A stretch of DNA of 63,711 bases from a virus, in IMG/VR virus record IMGVR_UViG_3300021976_000012, positions 1 through 63,711 of that record; one strand, written 5' to 3'. Position 1 is the first letter of the stretch; each line of letters begins with the position of its first letter. Positions 1 to 6,186 of the stretch are shown here, piece by piece. The position numbers were made by a program, and so were the translations under genes. A model generated the notes under the pieces. That model saw only the letters and a list, made by a program, of their open reading frames with translations, was not told the DNA's origin and searched no databases.

Positions 1-1
1 T

Positions 2-88
2 AAAATTCATTGGCCACGTCACTCAGGCGTTGATGGTGCAGGAAACAGCTACTATGTATGTAAATACTGCAAGGTAGTAATGATATGA
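2..88 (+). CDS. C-terminal fragment of a small zinc-type protein (5' truncated)
   Basis: An open frame enters from the left edge and stops at 86-88, overlapping the next ATG as ATGA. The 28 visible residues end in YYVCKYCKVVMI, a CxxC pair typical of the many zinc-ribbon miniproteins in this genome. Function unknown. The overlap suggests translational coupling to the next gene. Confidence 0.5.
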   Translation, partial: KIHWPRHSGVDGAGNSYYVCKYCKVVMI

Positions 89-273
89 ATACGTACACAG
101 TAACATTCAGAGATACTGCACATGGATGGATTAAATTCCAGGCAGATAAGATTAACGTTGAAGAGTATTGGACTACGTTCTTAATTCTTGGCGAAAATAT
201 TCTTAAAAATAAAGTTGTTTATCGCGTGGCCAGTAATGAGATTTTGCATGTACAAACTACACATTCTGAATAA
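85..273 (+). CDS. Hypothetical protein, 62 aa
   Basis: A 62-residue soluble protein with no motif I recognise (starts MNTYTVTFRDTAHGW). The start overlaps the previous stop in an ATGA arrangement. It is followed 9 nt later by a tRNA-Glu gene, so the mRNA probably ends in, or is processed at, that tRNA. Confidence 0.6.
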   Translation: MNTYTVTFRDTAHGWIKFQADKINVEEYWTTFLILGENILKNKVVYRVASNEILHVQTTHSE

Positions 274-282
274 TTTTATTAT

Positions 283-355
283 GCAGATATGGAGCAATTG
301 GCAGCTCACCTGATTCTCAATCAGGAGGTTACGGGTTCGATCCCCGTTATCTGTA
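283..355 (+). tRNA. tRNA-Glu (CTC)
   Basis: Full cloverleaf: acceptor GCAGATA/TATCTGT, D-stem GAGC/GCTC, anticodon stem CCTGA/TCAGG with loop TTCTCAA (anticodon CTC), T-arm ACGGG-TTCGATC-CCCGT, discriminator A355. CCA is not encoded; a single C follows, as after nearly every tRNA here. Confidence 0.93.
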
Positions 356-360
356 CGCAC

Positions 361-545
361 CACAGGTAGTGTACAATGCTTGTGGAAGGTAAGTCGGTAA
401 ACATATGAATAGAAACTATTGAAGGCACTGTAAGCTCGTCTTTGTCAGGATGACGCCAACTCTAGCACAATGTTCATATGGCTATATTAGTAGACAATAG
501 ACATGCTCGCACTGTGACGGGTGCCTCCGTATGTTGAGTTGAAAG
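361..545 (+). other. Non-coding, strongly folded spacer between tRNA-Glu and tRNA-Ile
   Basis: No convincing ORF. It contains several crossing inverted repeats: CATATGAA (402-409) with TTCATATG (473-480), CTATTG (416-421) with CAATAG (495-500), GGCACT (424-429) with GGTGCC (520-525), and a local hairpin AATAG-AAA-CTATT. The crossing order would give a pseudoknotted RNA. The outer GGCACTG/GGGTGCC pair resembles a tRNA acceptor stem, but no canonical T-loop is present. It may be a decayed tRNA or a structured ncRNA. Confidence 0.35.
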
Positions 546-559
546 TTAGCACCGACCAA

Positions 560-633
560 TGGTCATTAGCTCAATTGGTTAGAGCGCTGTGCTGATAACG
601 CAGAGGTACACAGTTCGAAACTGTGATGACCAA
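560..633 (+). tRNA. tRNA-Ile (GAT)
   Basis: Acceptor TGGTCAT/ATGACCA, D-stem GCTC/GAGC, anticodon stem CTGTG/CGCAG with loop CTGATAA (GAT), T-arm CACAG-TTCGAAA-CTGTG, discriminator A633. The first pair is T-A rather than the usual G-C. The next gene starts with ATG at 635, one nucleotide after the discriminator. Confidence 0.92.
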
Positions 634-634
634 C

Positions 635-820
635 ATGGAACCTAGCTTAAATGATTTAGACAGATGTGAACATGGTAGACACAGTATTGATAACTGTTTC
701 AGTTGTCCTGATAGATGGTCTACAGGAAACTTATTTTTAGAAAATGGTCAACGAATTGGTACCACTTTATATGGTGAACCAATATTTGTAATAACAGTTA
801 GACATCGCAGAAAATTTTGA
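635..820 (+). CDS. Zinc-binding-type miniprotein, 61 aa
   Basis: Starts MEPSLNDLDRCEHGRHS and carries a CxHGRHxxxxCxxC metal-ligand pattern (residues about 10-21), common in small actinophage proteins. There is no Shine-Dalgarno: the sequence upstream of ATG 635 is the tRNA-Ile acceptor stem. Upstream in-frame starts lie inside the tRNA and are rejected. Translation is likely leaderless after tRNA processing (inference). Confidence 0.7.
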   Translation: MEPSLNDLDRCEHGRHSIDNCFSCPDRWSTGNLFLENGQRIGTTLYGEPIFVITVRHRRKF

Positions 821-825
821 TTCAT

Positions 826-897
826 GGCCTCGTTGAGTATGGGTTAGCTTCTGAGTTTTTCACACTCAAGGACAGGGTTCGAGTCCCTGCGAGGCTA
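826..897 (+). tRNA. tRNA-Glu (TTC)
   Basis: Acceptor GGCCTCG/CGAGGCT (G-U at 1-72), anticodon stem TGAGT/ACTCA with loop TTTTCAC (TTC), T-arm CAGGG-TTCGAGT-CCCTG, discriminator A897. The D-stem GAGT/GCTT uses G-U pairs. ATG of the next gene is at 899. Confidence 0.85.
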
Positions 898-898
898 C

Positions 899-1108
899 AT
901 GCCGAGAAGTATAGTAAGTAACATATCTATAACTGAACCAATGACACTAGAAGATTTACGTTGGTTAGTAAATCAAACTATTGGCTATCCTCCAGATAGT
1001 AAAGTAACAGTTGTAGCACATAAAGAATATAACCAAATGGATTGGGACGCAGCAAAAATTACTGTGAGCGCAGATCTTAAAAGCGCTGATACAGAAGCAG
1101 AAGAATAA
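899..1108 (+). CDS. Hypothetical protein, 69 aa
   Basis: Acidic C-terminus (ADTEAEE). The segment TLEDLRWLVNQTIGYPPDSKV resembles a motif found in small phage proteins of unknown role. ATG lies 1 nt after the tRNA-Glu discriminator and there is no ribosome-binding site, so this is another candidate leaderless gene. Confidence 0.7.
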   Translation: MPRSIVSNISITEPMTLEDLRWLVNQTIGYPPDSKVTVVAHKEYNQMDWDAAKITVSADLKSADTEAEE

Positions 1109-1118
1109 TTAAATACTA

Positions 1119-1226
1119 GCACATGAGGCCATGTAGCGAGGCAGCGGACTTTGGGTCCGGCTAGGTAGATGCAACATAACGGTCATAAATCCTAAGGTGA
1201 ATGTGGTGCGACTCCACACTTGTGCA
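1119..1226 (+). tRNA. Atypical tRNA-Gln-like gene (TTG anticodon, expanded variable region)
   Basis: Acceptor GCACATG/CTTGTGC (6 of 7 pairs), short D-stem GCC/GGC, anticodon stem CGGA/TCCG with loop CTTTGGG (TTG), T-arm TGTGG-TGCGACT-CCACA, discriminator A1226. The T-loop differs from TTCRANN only at position 55. The variable region is about 42 nt, closed by CTAGG/CCTAAG, far longer than any class II tRNA. Total length is 108 nt. It could be a divergent tRNA, a tRNA with an inserted arm, or a decoy. Confidence 0.4.
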
Positions 1227-1227
1227 C

Positions 1228-1287
1228 GGTAGTCTGACCGACTCTTAATCGGCATGATTGCAAGTGACTGTCAGGTCACGGCTGCCA
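1228..1287 (+). tRNA. Putative D-armless tRNA-Lys-like RNA (CTT)
   Basis: Starts 1 nt after the preceding element. Acceptor GGTAGTC/GGCTGCC pairs over all 7 positions with G-U. Only TG separates it from the anticodon arm CCGA-CTCTTAA-TCGG (anticodon CTT), so there is no D-arm. A T-like arm follows, GTGAC-TGTCAG-GTCAC (6-nt loop), then discriminator A1287. A normal tRNA-Lys(CTT) with the same anticodon loop exists at 12162. Functionality is unproven. Confidence 0.35.
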
Positions 1288-1330
1288 ACAGTACCTAGTC
1301 GCTGACACGGCGAAGTTGAGGCAGTTTTAA

Positions 1331-1402
1331 CGGGTTGTAGCTCATCGGTAGAGTGTCTGGCCTGGGACCAGAAAGTAGTAGGTTCAATTCCTACCTGCCC
1401 GA
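1331..1402 (+). tRNA. tRNA-Pro (TGG)
   Basis: Acceptor CGGGTTG/CTGCCCG with a T-T mismatch at pair 6, D-stem GCTC/GAGT, anticodon stem TCTGG/CCAGA with loop CCTGGGA (TGG), T-arm GTAGG-TTCAATT-CCTAC, discriminator A1402. The next gene starts at GTG 1404. Confidence 0.92.
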
Positions 1403-1403
1403 C

Positions 1404-1688
1404 GTGATTAAAAAGTTAATAGTTCCAATCATAGGATCACTGCTGTTAGTTACACTTGGTGCTGCTAATTGTGATTACAAAGATCCAGGTTTGCCCCCGC
1501 ATCCTGGTGTAAGCTATCCTCAAACACCTCTTACAGGTTCAGATGCTACTTATGATCCAGACATAAACTTTGGTAGTGCACCAGCACCATTAGAAGGTAC
1601 AAAGTGTACCAAATCGGGACAAGAAAAACGAGATCCTGGTACTGGTGAATTCGTTAGATGTGTCAATAAGATCTGGAAGCGTATATGA
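1404..1688 (+). CDS. Predicted lipoprotein, 94 aa
   Basis: The N-terminus VIKKLIVPIIGSLLLV followed by TLGAANC is a signal peptide with a lipobox (Cys23), so export and lipid anchoring are predicted. The mature part is proline-rich with two further Cys (KCTK...RCVN). GTG 1404 is one base after tRNA-Pro; earlier in-frame codons lie in the tRNA. Function unknown; superinfection exclusion is a guess from the class only. Confidence 0.65.
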   Translation: MIKKLIVPIIGSLLLVTLGAANCDYKDPGLPPHPGVSYPQTPLTGSDATYDPDINFGSAPAPLEGTKCTKSGQEKRDPGTGEFVRCVNKIWKRI

Positions 1689-2053
1689 AAAAGAAATACA
1701 ATCATGGTGAAGCTTTTTGCTTGATGAAGTATCAATCTGATGATGGTACTGAACAAGAGATCATCTGGAATAGCAGAGATGGCGTTACTCCAATGGTGAT
1801 CACAATGAAATCTGGTAAGACTGGAACACATGTCGATTGGTACAACGATAAGTGTGTTCCTGATCATGTACCAAGTCCAGGTGATAGAATCTTCATAGAT
1901 CTAACAGAAGAAAAAGCATTAGAAATTGCTATGAAGAATCTTAAGCGTTGGGAAGATGACGGCTTAGACATGCGTACTGCTCCTAATGCTATAGCACTAG
2001 CACAAGAATACATGGAACGAACAGGTTCACCAGATATTAAAGTTGTGGAATAG
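1685..2053 (+). CDS. Hypothetical phage protein, 122 aa
   Basis: Overlaps the lipoprotein stop (ATGA), implying coupled translation. The sequence contains EIIWNSRDGVTPMVI, a conserved-looking segment of uncharacterised phage and bacterial proteins, with nearby His/Cys residues (HVDWYNDKCVPDH) and an amphipathic C-terminal helix. No enzymatic motif recognised. Confidence 0.7.
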   Translation: MKKKYNHGEAFCLMKYQSDDGTEQEIIWNSRDGVTPMVITMKSGKTGTHVDWYNDKCVPDHVPSPGDRIFIDLTEEKALEIAMKNLKRWEDDGLDMRTAPNAIALAQEYMERTGSPDIKVVE

Positions 2054-2061
2054 CACAAAAT

Positions 2062-2142
2062 GGGTGTGTCCTAGCGGTCTAGGAATCGGTCTGTAAAACC
2101 GATGTGCATAGCACACTGTTGGTTCGACACCAACCATGCCCA
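2062..2142 (+). tRNA. tRNA-Tyr (GTA), class II
   Basis: Acceptor GGGTGTG/CATGCCC, anticodon stem TCGGT/ACCGA with loop CTGTAAA (GTA), long variable arm TGTGC-ATA-GCACA as expected for bacterial tRNA-Tyr, T-arm GTTGG-TTCGACA-CCAAC, discriminator A2142. The D-loop is short (CCTAG-CGGT-CTAGG). Confidence 0.9.
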
Positions 2143-2345
2143 CGAAGTATCTGACATATGTACTCACCAAGCGTCATGTATTCCGTATGCGAATAGGAAT
2201 ATTTGATGGGACTGGTATGGGATCGCACCTAATATGTTGAAGAATTGATGACCGAACCAATACTGACAGTTCAAAACTGTCCTAGTGAAACGGTCTAGAG
2301 ATGCTATAAATACACATGTTGGTTGAAAGCATCTTTTCTTCACTC
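2143..2345 (+). other. Non-coding structured segment with a T-arm-like hairpin
   Basis: No ORF of note. Three hairpins are visible: GTATTCC/GGAATAT (with flanking TCA/TGA), GGT...ACC, and a canonical T-arm GACAG-TTCAAAA-CTGTC (2265-2281) enclosed by GACCG (2250-2254) and CGGTC (2291-2295). A further pair AGATGCT/AGCATCT (2298-2332) is followed by TTTTCTT and may end transcription. No matching tRNA acceptor was found, so this may be a relic tRNA or a structured leader. Confidence 0.3.
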
Positions 2346-2374
2346 ACTACCATAATGAAAGGAGGTTGAAAAAT

Positions 2375-2503
2375 ATGTGGCACATTCCGTTTAAATGGAT
2401 TAGTGATTTACTAGACAAGAAGTACTGGGTGTGCAAGCACCGCTGGTGCTTTCGGGAGGCCACCTATGATTATAGATGTCCTCTTCATCAAAATGATCCG
2501 TGA
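2375..2503 (+). CDS. Cys/His-rich miniprotein, 42 aa
   Basis: ATG 2375 is preceded by a strong ribosome-binding site (AAAGGAGG, about 10 nt upstream). The product MWHIPFKWISDLLDKK... continues into a VCKHRWCF...YRCPLH region, a compact set of Cys/His that could bind one zinc. Ends 7 nt before tRNA-Ala. Confidence 0.6.
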   Translation: MWHIPFKWISDLLDKKYWVCKHRWCFREATYDYRCPLHQNDP

Positions 2504-2510
2504 AAAACTC

Positions 2511-2583
2511 GGGGTTTTAGCTCATCTGGTAGAGCGCTGCTTTTGCAAGGCAGAGGTGGTCGGTTCGAGTCCGACAAGCTCCA
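2511..2583 (+). tRNA. tRNA-Ala (TGC)
   Basis: Acceptor GGGGTTT/AAGCTCC, D-stem GCTC/GAGC, anticodon stem CTGCT/GGCAG with loop TTTGCAA (TGC), T-arm GTCGG-TTCGAGT-CCGAC, discriminator A2583; then C and an ATG. Confidence 0.94.
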
Positions 2584-2584
2584 C

Positions 2585-2725
2585 ATGAAAAAAGTATTAA
2601 ATGTAACACATGAATTTCTCATAGATATCTGGGAAGGAATAGTAAACTTCGTAGAGCAAGAAGCGTTCTGGATTATAAATGTAATCAACACTATATTACT
2701 AATCATCCTCCTTATAATAAAATAA
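2585..2725 (+). CDS. Small membrane protein, 46 aa
   Basis: MKKVLNVTHEFLIDIWEGIV followed by a hydrophobic C-terminal half (FWIINVINTILLIILLIIK) predicted as one membrane span. The start is 1 nt after tRNA-Ala with no ribosome-binding site; earlier in-frame codons fall in the tRNA. Confidence 0.65.
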   Translation: MKKVLNVTHEFLIDIWEGIVNFVEQEAFWIINVINTILLIILLIIK

Positions 2726-2765
2726 GTACTTGCAATCGTATCACAACGGTGAGAGGTGAAGTTGT

Positions 2766-3521
2766 ATGAGTGATGTTGCTGCGATACCTAATCCAGATAT
2801 CTCTACTATGTATTTTGATAATAATCCTATTCGATATTTCATGCATAATGAAGTTCTCTATGTTTGTGGTATAGATGTCACAAAAGCCTTCGGATATAAA
2901 GATGAATATGGACCACTCAGAACCGTTGAAGATGAAGACCGGGTAGTTTTACAGGTTCAGAATAGTCGTGTACAATTACGTCCGACTATTTTCATCAATG
3001 AGCCGGCTTTTTACGAATTAGCATTCAGATCAAACCTAGAAGCTGCTAGACGCTTTACCCGCAAAGTATCAGGAGAAATCTTACCAGCCATTCGTAGGAC
3101 TGGAAGATATGAAGGTGAAAGTTTAAACGCAATAGTCGGTAATACTGCTCGTCCTTGGGAACGTATGTATGATGAAGATTTTCGTGCATTAATTCCATCG
3201 ACTGGCATGTCTGCACCACAGTTCTATGAATTTCTTTATACCAGATTACATCCAGAGGGCACCTTAGATTCTATGAGATCGAGAATTGTAAAGAAATTCT
3301 CTGGTGGAAGAAAAGATAACTACGATATAGATACTGGTCTTCGAGTTCGCCTTCACCAATACTTCACAGATCTTGGAAGAAGTTCAAATAAATTCAAACA
3401 AGAGCAACTAGCACTTATTATTCAATACATGCTTAGTGGTAATTGTAATAAAAAAGAATTTCTAGTAGTATGCAATAAGGTCTTTAAACTAAGGGATCCA
3501 TTAGCTATCACAGCAAAATAA
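2766..3521 (+). CDS. BRO-N domain protein (phage antirepressor-like), 251 aa
   Basis: Residues about 15-115 fit the BRO-N/antirepressor fold: YFMHNEVLYVCGIDVTKAFG, then R-VEDEDR, FINEPAFYELAFRSN, ARRFTRKVSGEILPAIRRTG. BRO-N proteins bind DNA and act as regulators or antirepressors. The C-terminal half (about 125-251) is unassigned. GAGAGGTGAA lies upstream of ATG 2766. It sits within the tRNA array rather than beside an obvious repressor, so its target is unknown. Confidence 0.85.
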   Translation: MSDVAAIPNPDISTMYFDNNPIRYFMHNEVLYVCGIDVTKAFGYKDEYGPLRTVEDEDRVVLQVQNSRVQLRPTIFINEPAFYELAFRSNLEAARRFTRKVSGEILPAIRRTGRYEGESLNAIVGNTARPWERMYDEDFRALIPSTGMSAPQFYEFLYTRLHPEGTLDSMRSRIVKKFSGGRKDNYDIDTGLRVRLHQYFTDLGRSSNKFKQEQLALIIQYMLSGNCNKKEFLVVCNKVFKLRDPLAITAK

Positions 3522-3535
3522 TTCAAACAAAATAT

Positions 3536-3607
3536 GCCATAATAGTGTAGAGGTCTGCACACTAGATTGTCAATCTAGAAGTCGGGGATCGTTCCCCCGT
3601 TGTGGCG
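3536..3607 (+). tRNA. tRNA-Asp (GTC)
   Basis: Acceptor GCCATAA/TTGTGGC, D-stem GTGT/GCAC, anticodon stem CTAGA/TCTAG with loop TTGTCAA (GTC), T-stem CGGGG/CCCCG, discriminator G3607 as usual for Asp. The T-loop ATCGTTC departs from TTCRANN at two positions. Confidence 0.85.
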
Positions 3608-3720
3608 CGTAGGATATAGTGATGGAAGCGCGGCCACGCATATTGGTTGTATGAGGAGCCTCATTTGTGAGCTAGGTGTGCACACCGAATTCATGATAGT
3701 AGGAAGTAACTGTATCTTAC
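3608..3720 (+). other. Non-coding folded spacer between tRNA-Asp and a His-type tRNA-like element
   Basis: Contains ATGAG-GAGC-CTCAT and GGTGTGCACACC hairpins and an anticodon-arm-like CATA-TTGGTTG-TATG (loop would read GGT, Thr). GGATATA (3612-3618) could pair with TGTATCT (3711-3717) as an acceptor, but no T-arm is present. It may be another decayed or rearranged tRNA. Confidence 0.25.
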
Positions 3721-3724
3721 TGTA

Positions 3725-3799
3725 GTTCCGTATAGCCCAAATGGAAGAGGCGGCTGGTCATTCGGCGTCAATGTGTAGGTTCGATTCCTACTGCGGAAC
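3725..3799 (+). tRNA. tRNA-like gene with His-type acceptor and disrupted anticodon arm
   Basis: Eight-pair acceptor GTTCCGTA/TGCGGAAC, i.e. the extra G(-1):C73 pair specific to tRNA-His, and a canonical T-arm GTAGG-TTCGATT-CCTAC. The D-stem is GCC/GGC. The region where the anticodon arm should be (GGCTGGTCATTCGGCGTC) does not form a 5-bp stem with 7-nt loop and has no GTG anticodon. It is therefore either a pseudogene or a tRNA-like element retained for processing. Confidence 0.5.
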
Positions 3800-3813
3800 C
3801 TTAAGGAGGCATT

Positions 3814-4065
3814 ATGGCTATTGAAAGAAAGTACGGAAGAGTCACCACAGAACGTGGTACCATCGGTGAAGATGAGCCTGTGGTGGTTTTCCGAGCACAG
3901 GATGCTCTGCTTCCAGAATTACTAGCAATGTATTTGCACATATGTCATACGGCTGGATCTCCACAACACCATCTTGATGGAATCAAGAAGACAATAGTCG
4001 AAGTAGAAGCGTGGCAGGCAAAAAACTTCACTAAGATTCCAACCAGTGATAGTTGGAGACCGTGA
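3814..4065 (+). CDS. Conserved phage hypothetical protein, 83 aa
   Basis: Strong ribosome-binding site AAGGAGG 6 nt before ATG 3814, unlike the genes that abut tRNAs. The pattern MAIERKYGRVTTERG...DEPVVVFRAQD...LPELLAMY resembles a small protein common in actinobacteriophages. No catalytic motif is known to me. The next GTG overlaps its stop. Confidence 0.75.
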   Translation: MAIERKYGRVTTERGTIGEDEPVVVFRAQDALLPELLAMYLHICHTAGSPQHHLDGIKKTIVEVEAWQAKNFTKIPTSDSWRP

Positions 4066-4235
4066 AAATACATGTGATTAATGTGGAAACCATGGTCACT
4101 TATTGTAGCAAGGGTGTCTACGGTGACAAAGCTATAACATTAGAAGATGCTAGAGACATGACAAACAATCTATTCTTTGACTGCGAAGACTGCTACAAAA
4201 TACTATCAGATGACAATGAAGCAGTCAGTGAATAG
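4062..4235 (+). CDS. Hypothetical protein, 57 aa
   Basis: GTG 4062 overlaps the preceding TGA (GTGA) with GGAGA upstream; a TTG at 4053 is the alternative. The product has FFDCEDCYKIL, a CxxC pair. Unknown function. Confidence 0.55.
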   Translation: MKIHVINVETMVTYCSKGVYGDKAITLEDARDMTNNLFFDCEDCYKILSDDNEAVSE

Positions 4236-4261
4236 TTTTCCCTAACAGATGGGAAATAGTC

Positions 4262-5272
4262 ATGCTCTATGGTGTTGATGTACATGATGGATACCAAAAG
4301 GGTCTATCATTTCCACTACTTGCACGACAGGGATATTCCTTTGCAGCAGTGAAGCTTACCCAAGGTGTTGATTATGCTCGTGATTTGGGCGATGATTGGG
4401 TTCGGGCATCACGTGACGCAGGTTTAATTCCTGGTGCTTATCATTGGATAACTCGGACTGATGGTGCTACACAGGCTCGCTGGTTCTATAAAAAGATATT
4501 AGAATCTGGTGGACCTACTGGTATGCTCATTCAGCTCGACTGTGAAGCCGACGCTACCTATCAAGATGTACTAAACTGGAAGGCAGAATGGAATAGGTTA
4601 TCAAACAACCACCCATTCTTGCTTTACACTGGTAAGTGGTGGTGGGATGCTAGAAACTGGAATGGACCAAACGTAACTCCGTACCTGTGGGACTCACATT
4701 ACATTAGTGCAGACACAGATACAATCCAAGATGATCCAGCAACATTCGCTGCTAAGATTCCTGCCTCATACTTTAATCCAGGATATGGTAGTTGGACTTC
4801 TAACTCAATACTTCAGTTTACAAGCAGAGGTGATGCTGGTTCGCTCGGCAACAACGTCGATCTAAATGTTACTCGTATGACACGTGAGCAATTAGTTGCA
4901 TTAACAGGCACGACAGTTGATGTAGGAGCGAAAGGAACAGACATCATGATAAGTAGAGTCGCAATGGTTCGGGTACGAGTTGATGGTGTGCTACCTCCAG
5001 CAGACAAGCCGAACTCTTTCTATGTTGGCGATGGAATCTTCTATACCAATGCTGTCACCTGGAATCAGGTTACTGATGCTCAGGCAGAGGGAGCAAAAAC
5101 TAAAACGTACACAGAAGATGATGATTGGAAAGGTTGGGTAGGACGTAATCTGGCAGGCGCAACAAGCGCACCAGTAACCGCGACTATCACTCAGGATCAG
5201 CTCAACGCGGCTGTCCTAGCGAACGTACCGGCCATCGCAGCGGCGCTAGCGTCCCACATCAAGGTCGTATAA
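4262..5272 (+). CDS. Endolysin, GH25 muramidase, 336 aa
   Basis: Glycoside hydrolase family 25 domain at about 1-215: GVDVHDGY near the N-terminus (catalytic Asp6), SFAAVKLTQG, PGAYHWIT, and IQLDCEAD with the second acidic pair. It would cleave the glycan of the host cell wall for release. Residues about 225-336 are a separate region (GWVGRNLAGATSAPVTATIT...) with no recognised wall-binding repeat. The only lysis enzyme seen. No holin is adjacent; candidate membrane proteins lie at 31524 and 41371. A strong hairpin follows the stop. Confidence 0.9.
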   Translation: MLYGVDVHDGYQKGLSFPLLARQGYSFAAVKLTQGVDYARDLGDDWVRASRDAGLIPGAYHWITRTDGATQARWFYKKILESGGPTGMLIQLDCEADATYQDVLNWKAEWNRLSNNHPFLLYTGKWWWDARNWNGPNVTPYLWDSHYISADTDTIQDDPATFAAKIPASYFNPGYGSWTSNSILQFTSRGDAGSLGNNVDLNVTRMTREQLVALTGTTVDVGAKGTDIMISRVAMVRVRVDGVLPPADKPNSFYVGDGIFYTNAVTWNQVTDAQAEGAKTKTYTEDDDWKGWVGRNLAGATSAPVTATITQDQLNAAVLANVPAIAAALASHIKVV

Positions 5273-5292
5273 AAAGTTTTTACGGTTTGTCG

Positions 5293-5327
5293 CTGGTGGC
5301 TATAGACACAAAGGTCGTAGCCACCAG
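5293..5327 (+). terminator. Hairpin after the endolysin gene
   Basis: Perfect 10-bp stem CTGGTGGCTA/TAGCCACCAG with a 15-nt loop. Only a weak T-run (ACCTTTCTCTC) follows and tRNA-Asn starts 9 nt later, so it may be a terminator or a processing/stability element. Confidence 0.5.
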
Positions 5328-5335
5328 TAGACCTT

Positions 5336-5406
5336 TCTCTCATAGCACAATGGTAGTGCGGTCGGCTGTTAACCGATTGATCTTAGTTCGATTCTAGGTG
5401 AGAGAG
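5336..5406 (+). tRNA. tRNA-Asn (GTT)
   Basis: Acceptor TCTCTCA/TGAGAGA, D-stem GCAC/GTGC, anticodon stem GTCGG/CCGAT with loop CTGTTAA (GTT), T-arm CTTAG-TTCGATT-CTAGG, discriminator G5406. CC then ATG follow. Confidence 0.92.
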
Positions 5407-5408
5407 CC

Positions 5409-5792
5409 ATGAACCTACCTTGGGATGATCCCAACCATGATGTTTTAGCAGATATTAGAAAAGCATATCAAGATGGATGGAATAAACTAGGTATGAGCGT
5501 ACCAATGAAACCAAGCGATCCAGCATATTGGATGTTGTCTAGTCCACATACAAGCACACCTACAGTGTTCCGAAAAGGCTGTTACATTTGTGAAGATCCT
5601 GAGTTTGCACAAATGGGTATGCCACTATGTAAACCATGTAAACCATGTCAAGAAGCTGGACGTGGTGATGGGCACAGTGCTGCCGACAATCCTATTTGTG
5701 ATGATTGTGGTCATGAATGTCACCCAGAATGTGGATGCTACCCGGAGCTAATGAATAATGACAATAATAGTAATGACATCGGGGTCGTTTGA
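5409..5792 (+). CDS. Cys-rich zinc-type protein, 127 aa
   Basis: The N-terminal half is helical (PNHDVLADIRKAYQDGWN). The C-terminal half holds many Cys/His: GCYICEDPEF, LCKPCKPCQE, ICDDCGHECHPECGC, consistent with two or more zinc knuckles. Start 2 nt after tRNA-Asn without a ribosome-binding site. Overlaps the next gene by 35 nt. Confidence 0.7.
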   Translation: MNLPWDDPNHDVLADIRKAYQDGWNKLGMSVPMKPSDPAYWMLSSPHTSTPTVFRKGCYICEDPEFAQMGMPLCKPCKPCQEAGRGDGHSAADNPICDDCGHECHPECGCYPELMNNDNNSNDIGVV

Positions 5793-6186
5793 TCTCTTCC
5801 ACATCGGTCATGCTAGGTATTTAGAATCTGCTGCATCATATGGTACACTGTTAATTGTAGCAGTAGAAACTGATGAACTAGTTCGAATGCGGAAGGGTCC
5901 TGGACGTCCAGTAATCCCACAGGCTGAACGCTTAGAGATGGTTCGCTATCACCGTAGTGTTAGTGATGTAGTACTTAAAAAACCCGGTGAAAACATTGCT
6001 GAGAAGTACAGTCCTGACCTAATTATTGTTAGCGATGATAGACCTAGACCCAAGATTCCAAATGTAAATGTTATTGTTCTGCCAAGGATGGCACAAACTT
6101 CTACTAGCAATATTGTTCGTAACATTGAGATTCACAGAAGAGAAGATGCTACACGGTATGAAAAAGGCGATCGTCTGGTACCATAA
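5758..6186 (+). CDS. Cytidylyltransferase-like nucleotidyltransferase, 142 aa
   Basis: HIGH-superfamily nucleotidyltransferase: SGSFDLFHIGHARYL (residues 8-22, HxGH active site) and the C-terminal TSTSNIVR nucleotide-binding motif. It resembles glycerol-3-phosphate cytidylyltransferase/RfaE2-type enzymes that transfer CMP or AMP to a small phosphorylated substrate; the substrate cannot be told. CGGAGC precedes ATG 5758 and starting here keeps the first beta strand (MTIIVMTSG). A phage copy could modify nucleotides, glycans or NAD metabolism (inference). Confidence 0.8.
   Translation: MTIIVMTSGSFDLFHIGHARYLESAASYGTLLIVAVETDELVRMRKGPGRPVIPQAERLEMVRYHRSVSDVVLKKPGENIAEKYSPDLIIVSDDRPRPKIPNVNVIVLPRMAQTSTSNIVRNIEIHRREDATRYEKGDRLVP

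Noticed and set aside
361-545. tmRNA
   Set aside because: No tag reading frame, no alanyl acceptor with a matching 3' T-arm, and no homology to known tmRNA ends.
1119-1226. Group I intron in the tRNA anticodon loop
   Set aside because: The insert lies in the variable region, is only about 42 nt and lacks conserved intron cores.
3612-3717. Complete tRNA-Thr(GGT)
   Set aside because: Only an acceptor-like pair and a 4-bp anticodon-like hairpin are seen; no D- or T-arm, so listed only as structured spacer.
5293-5327. Hairpin after the endolysin as a riboswitch
   Set aside because: A simple perfect stem downstream of a stop and just before a tRNA; no aptamer-like core.
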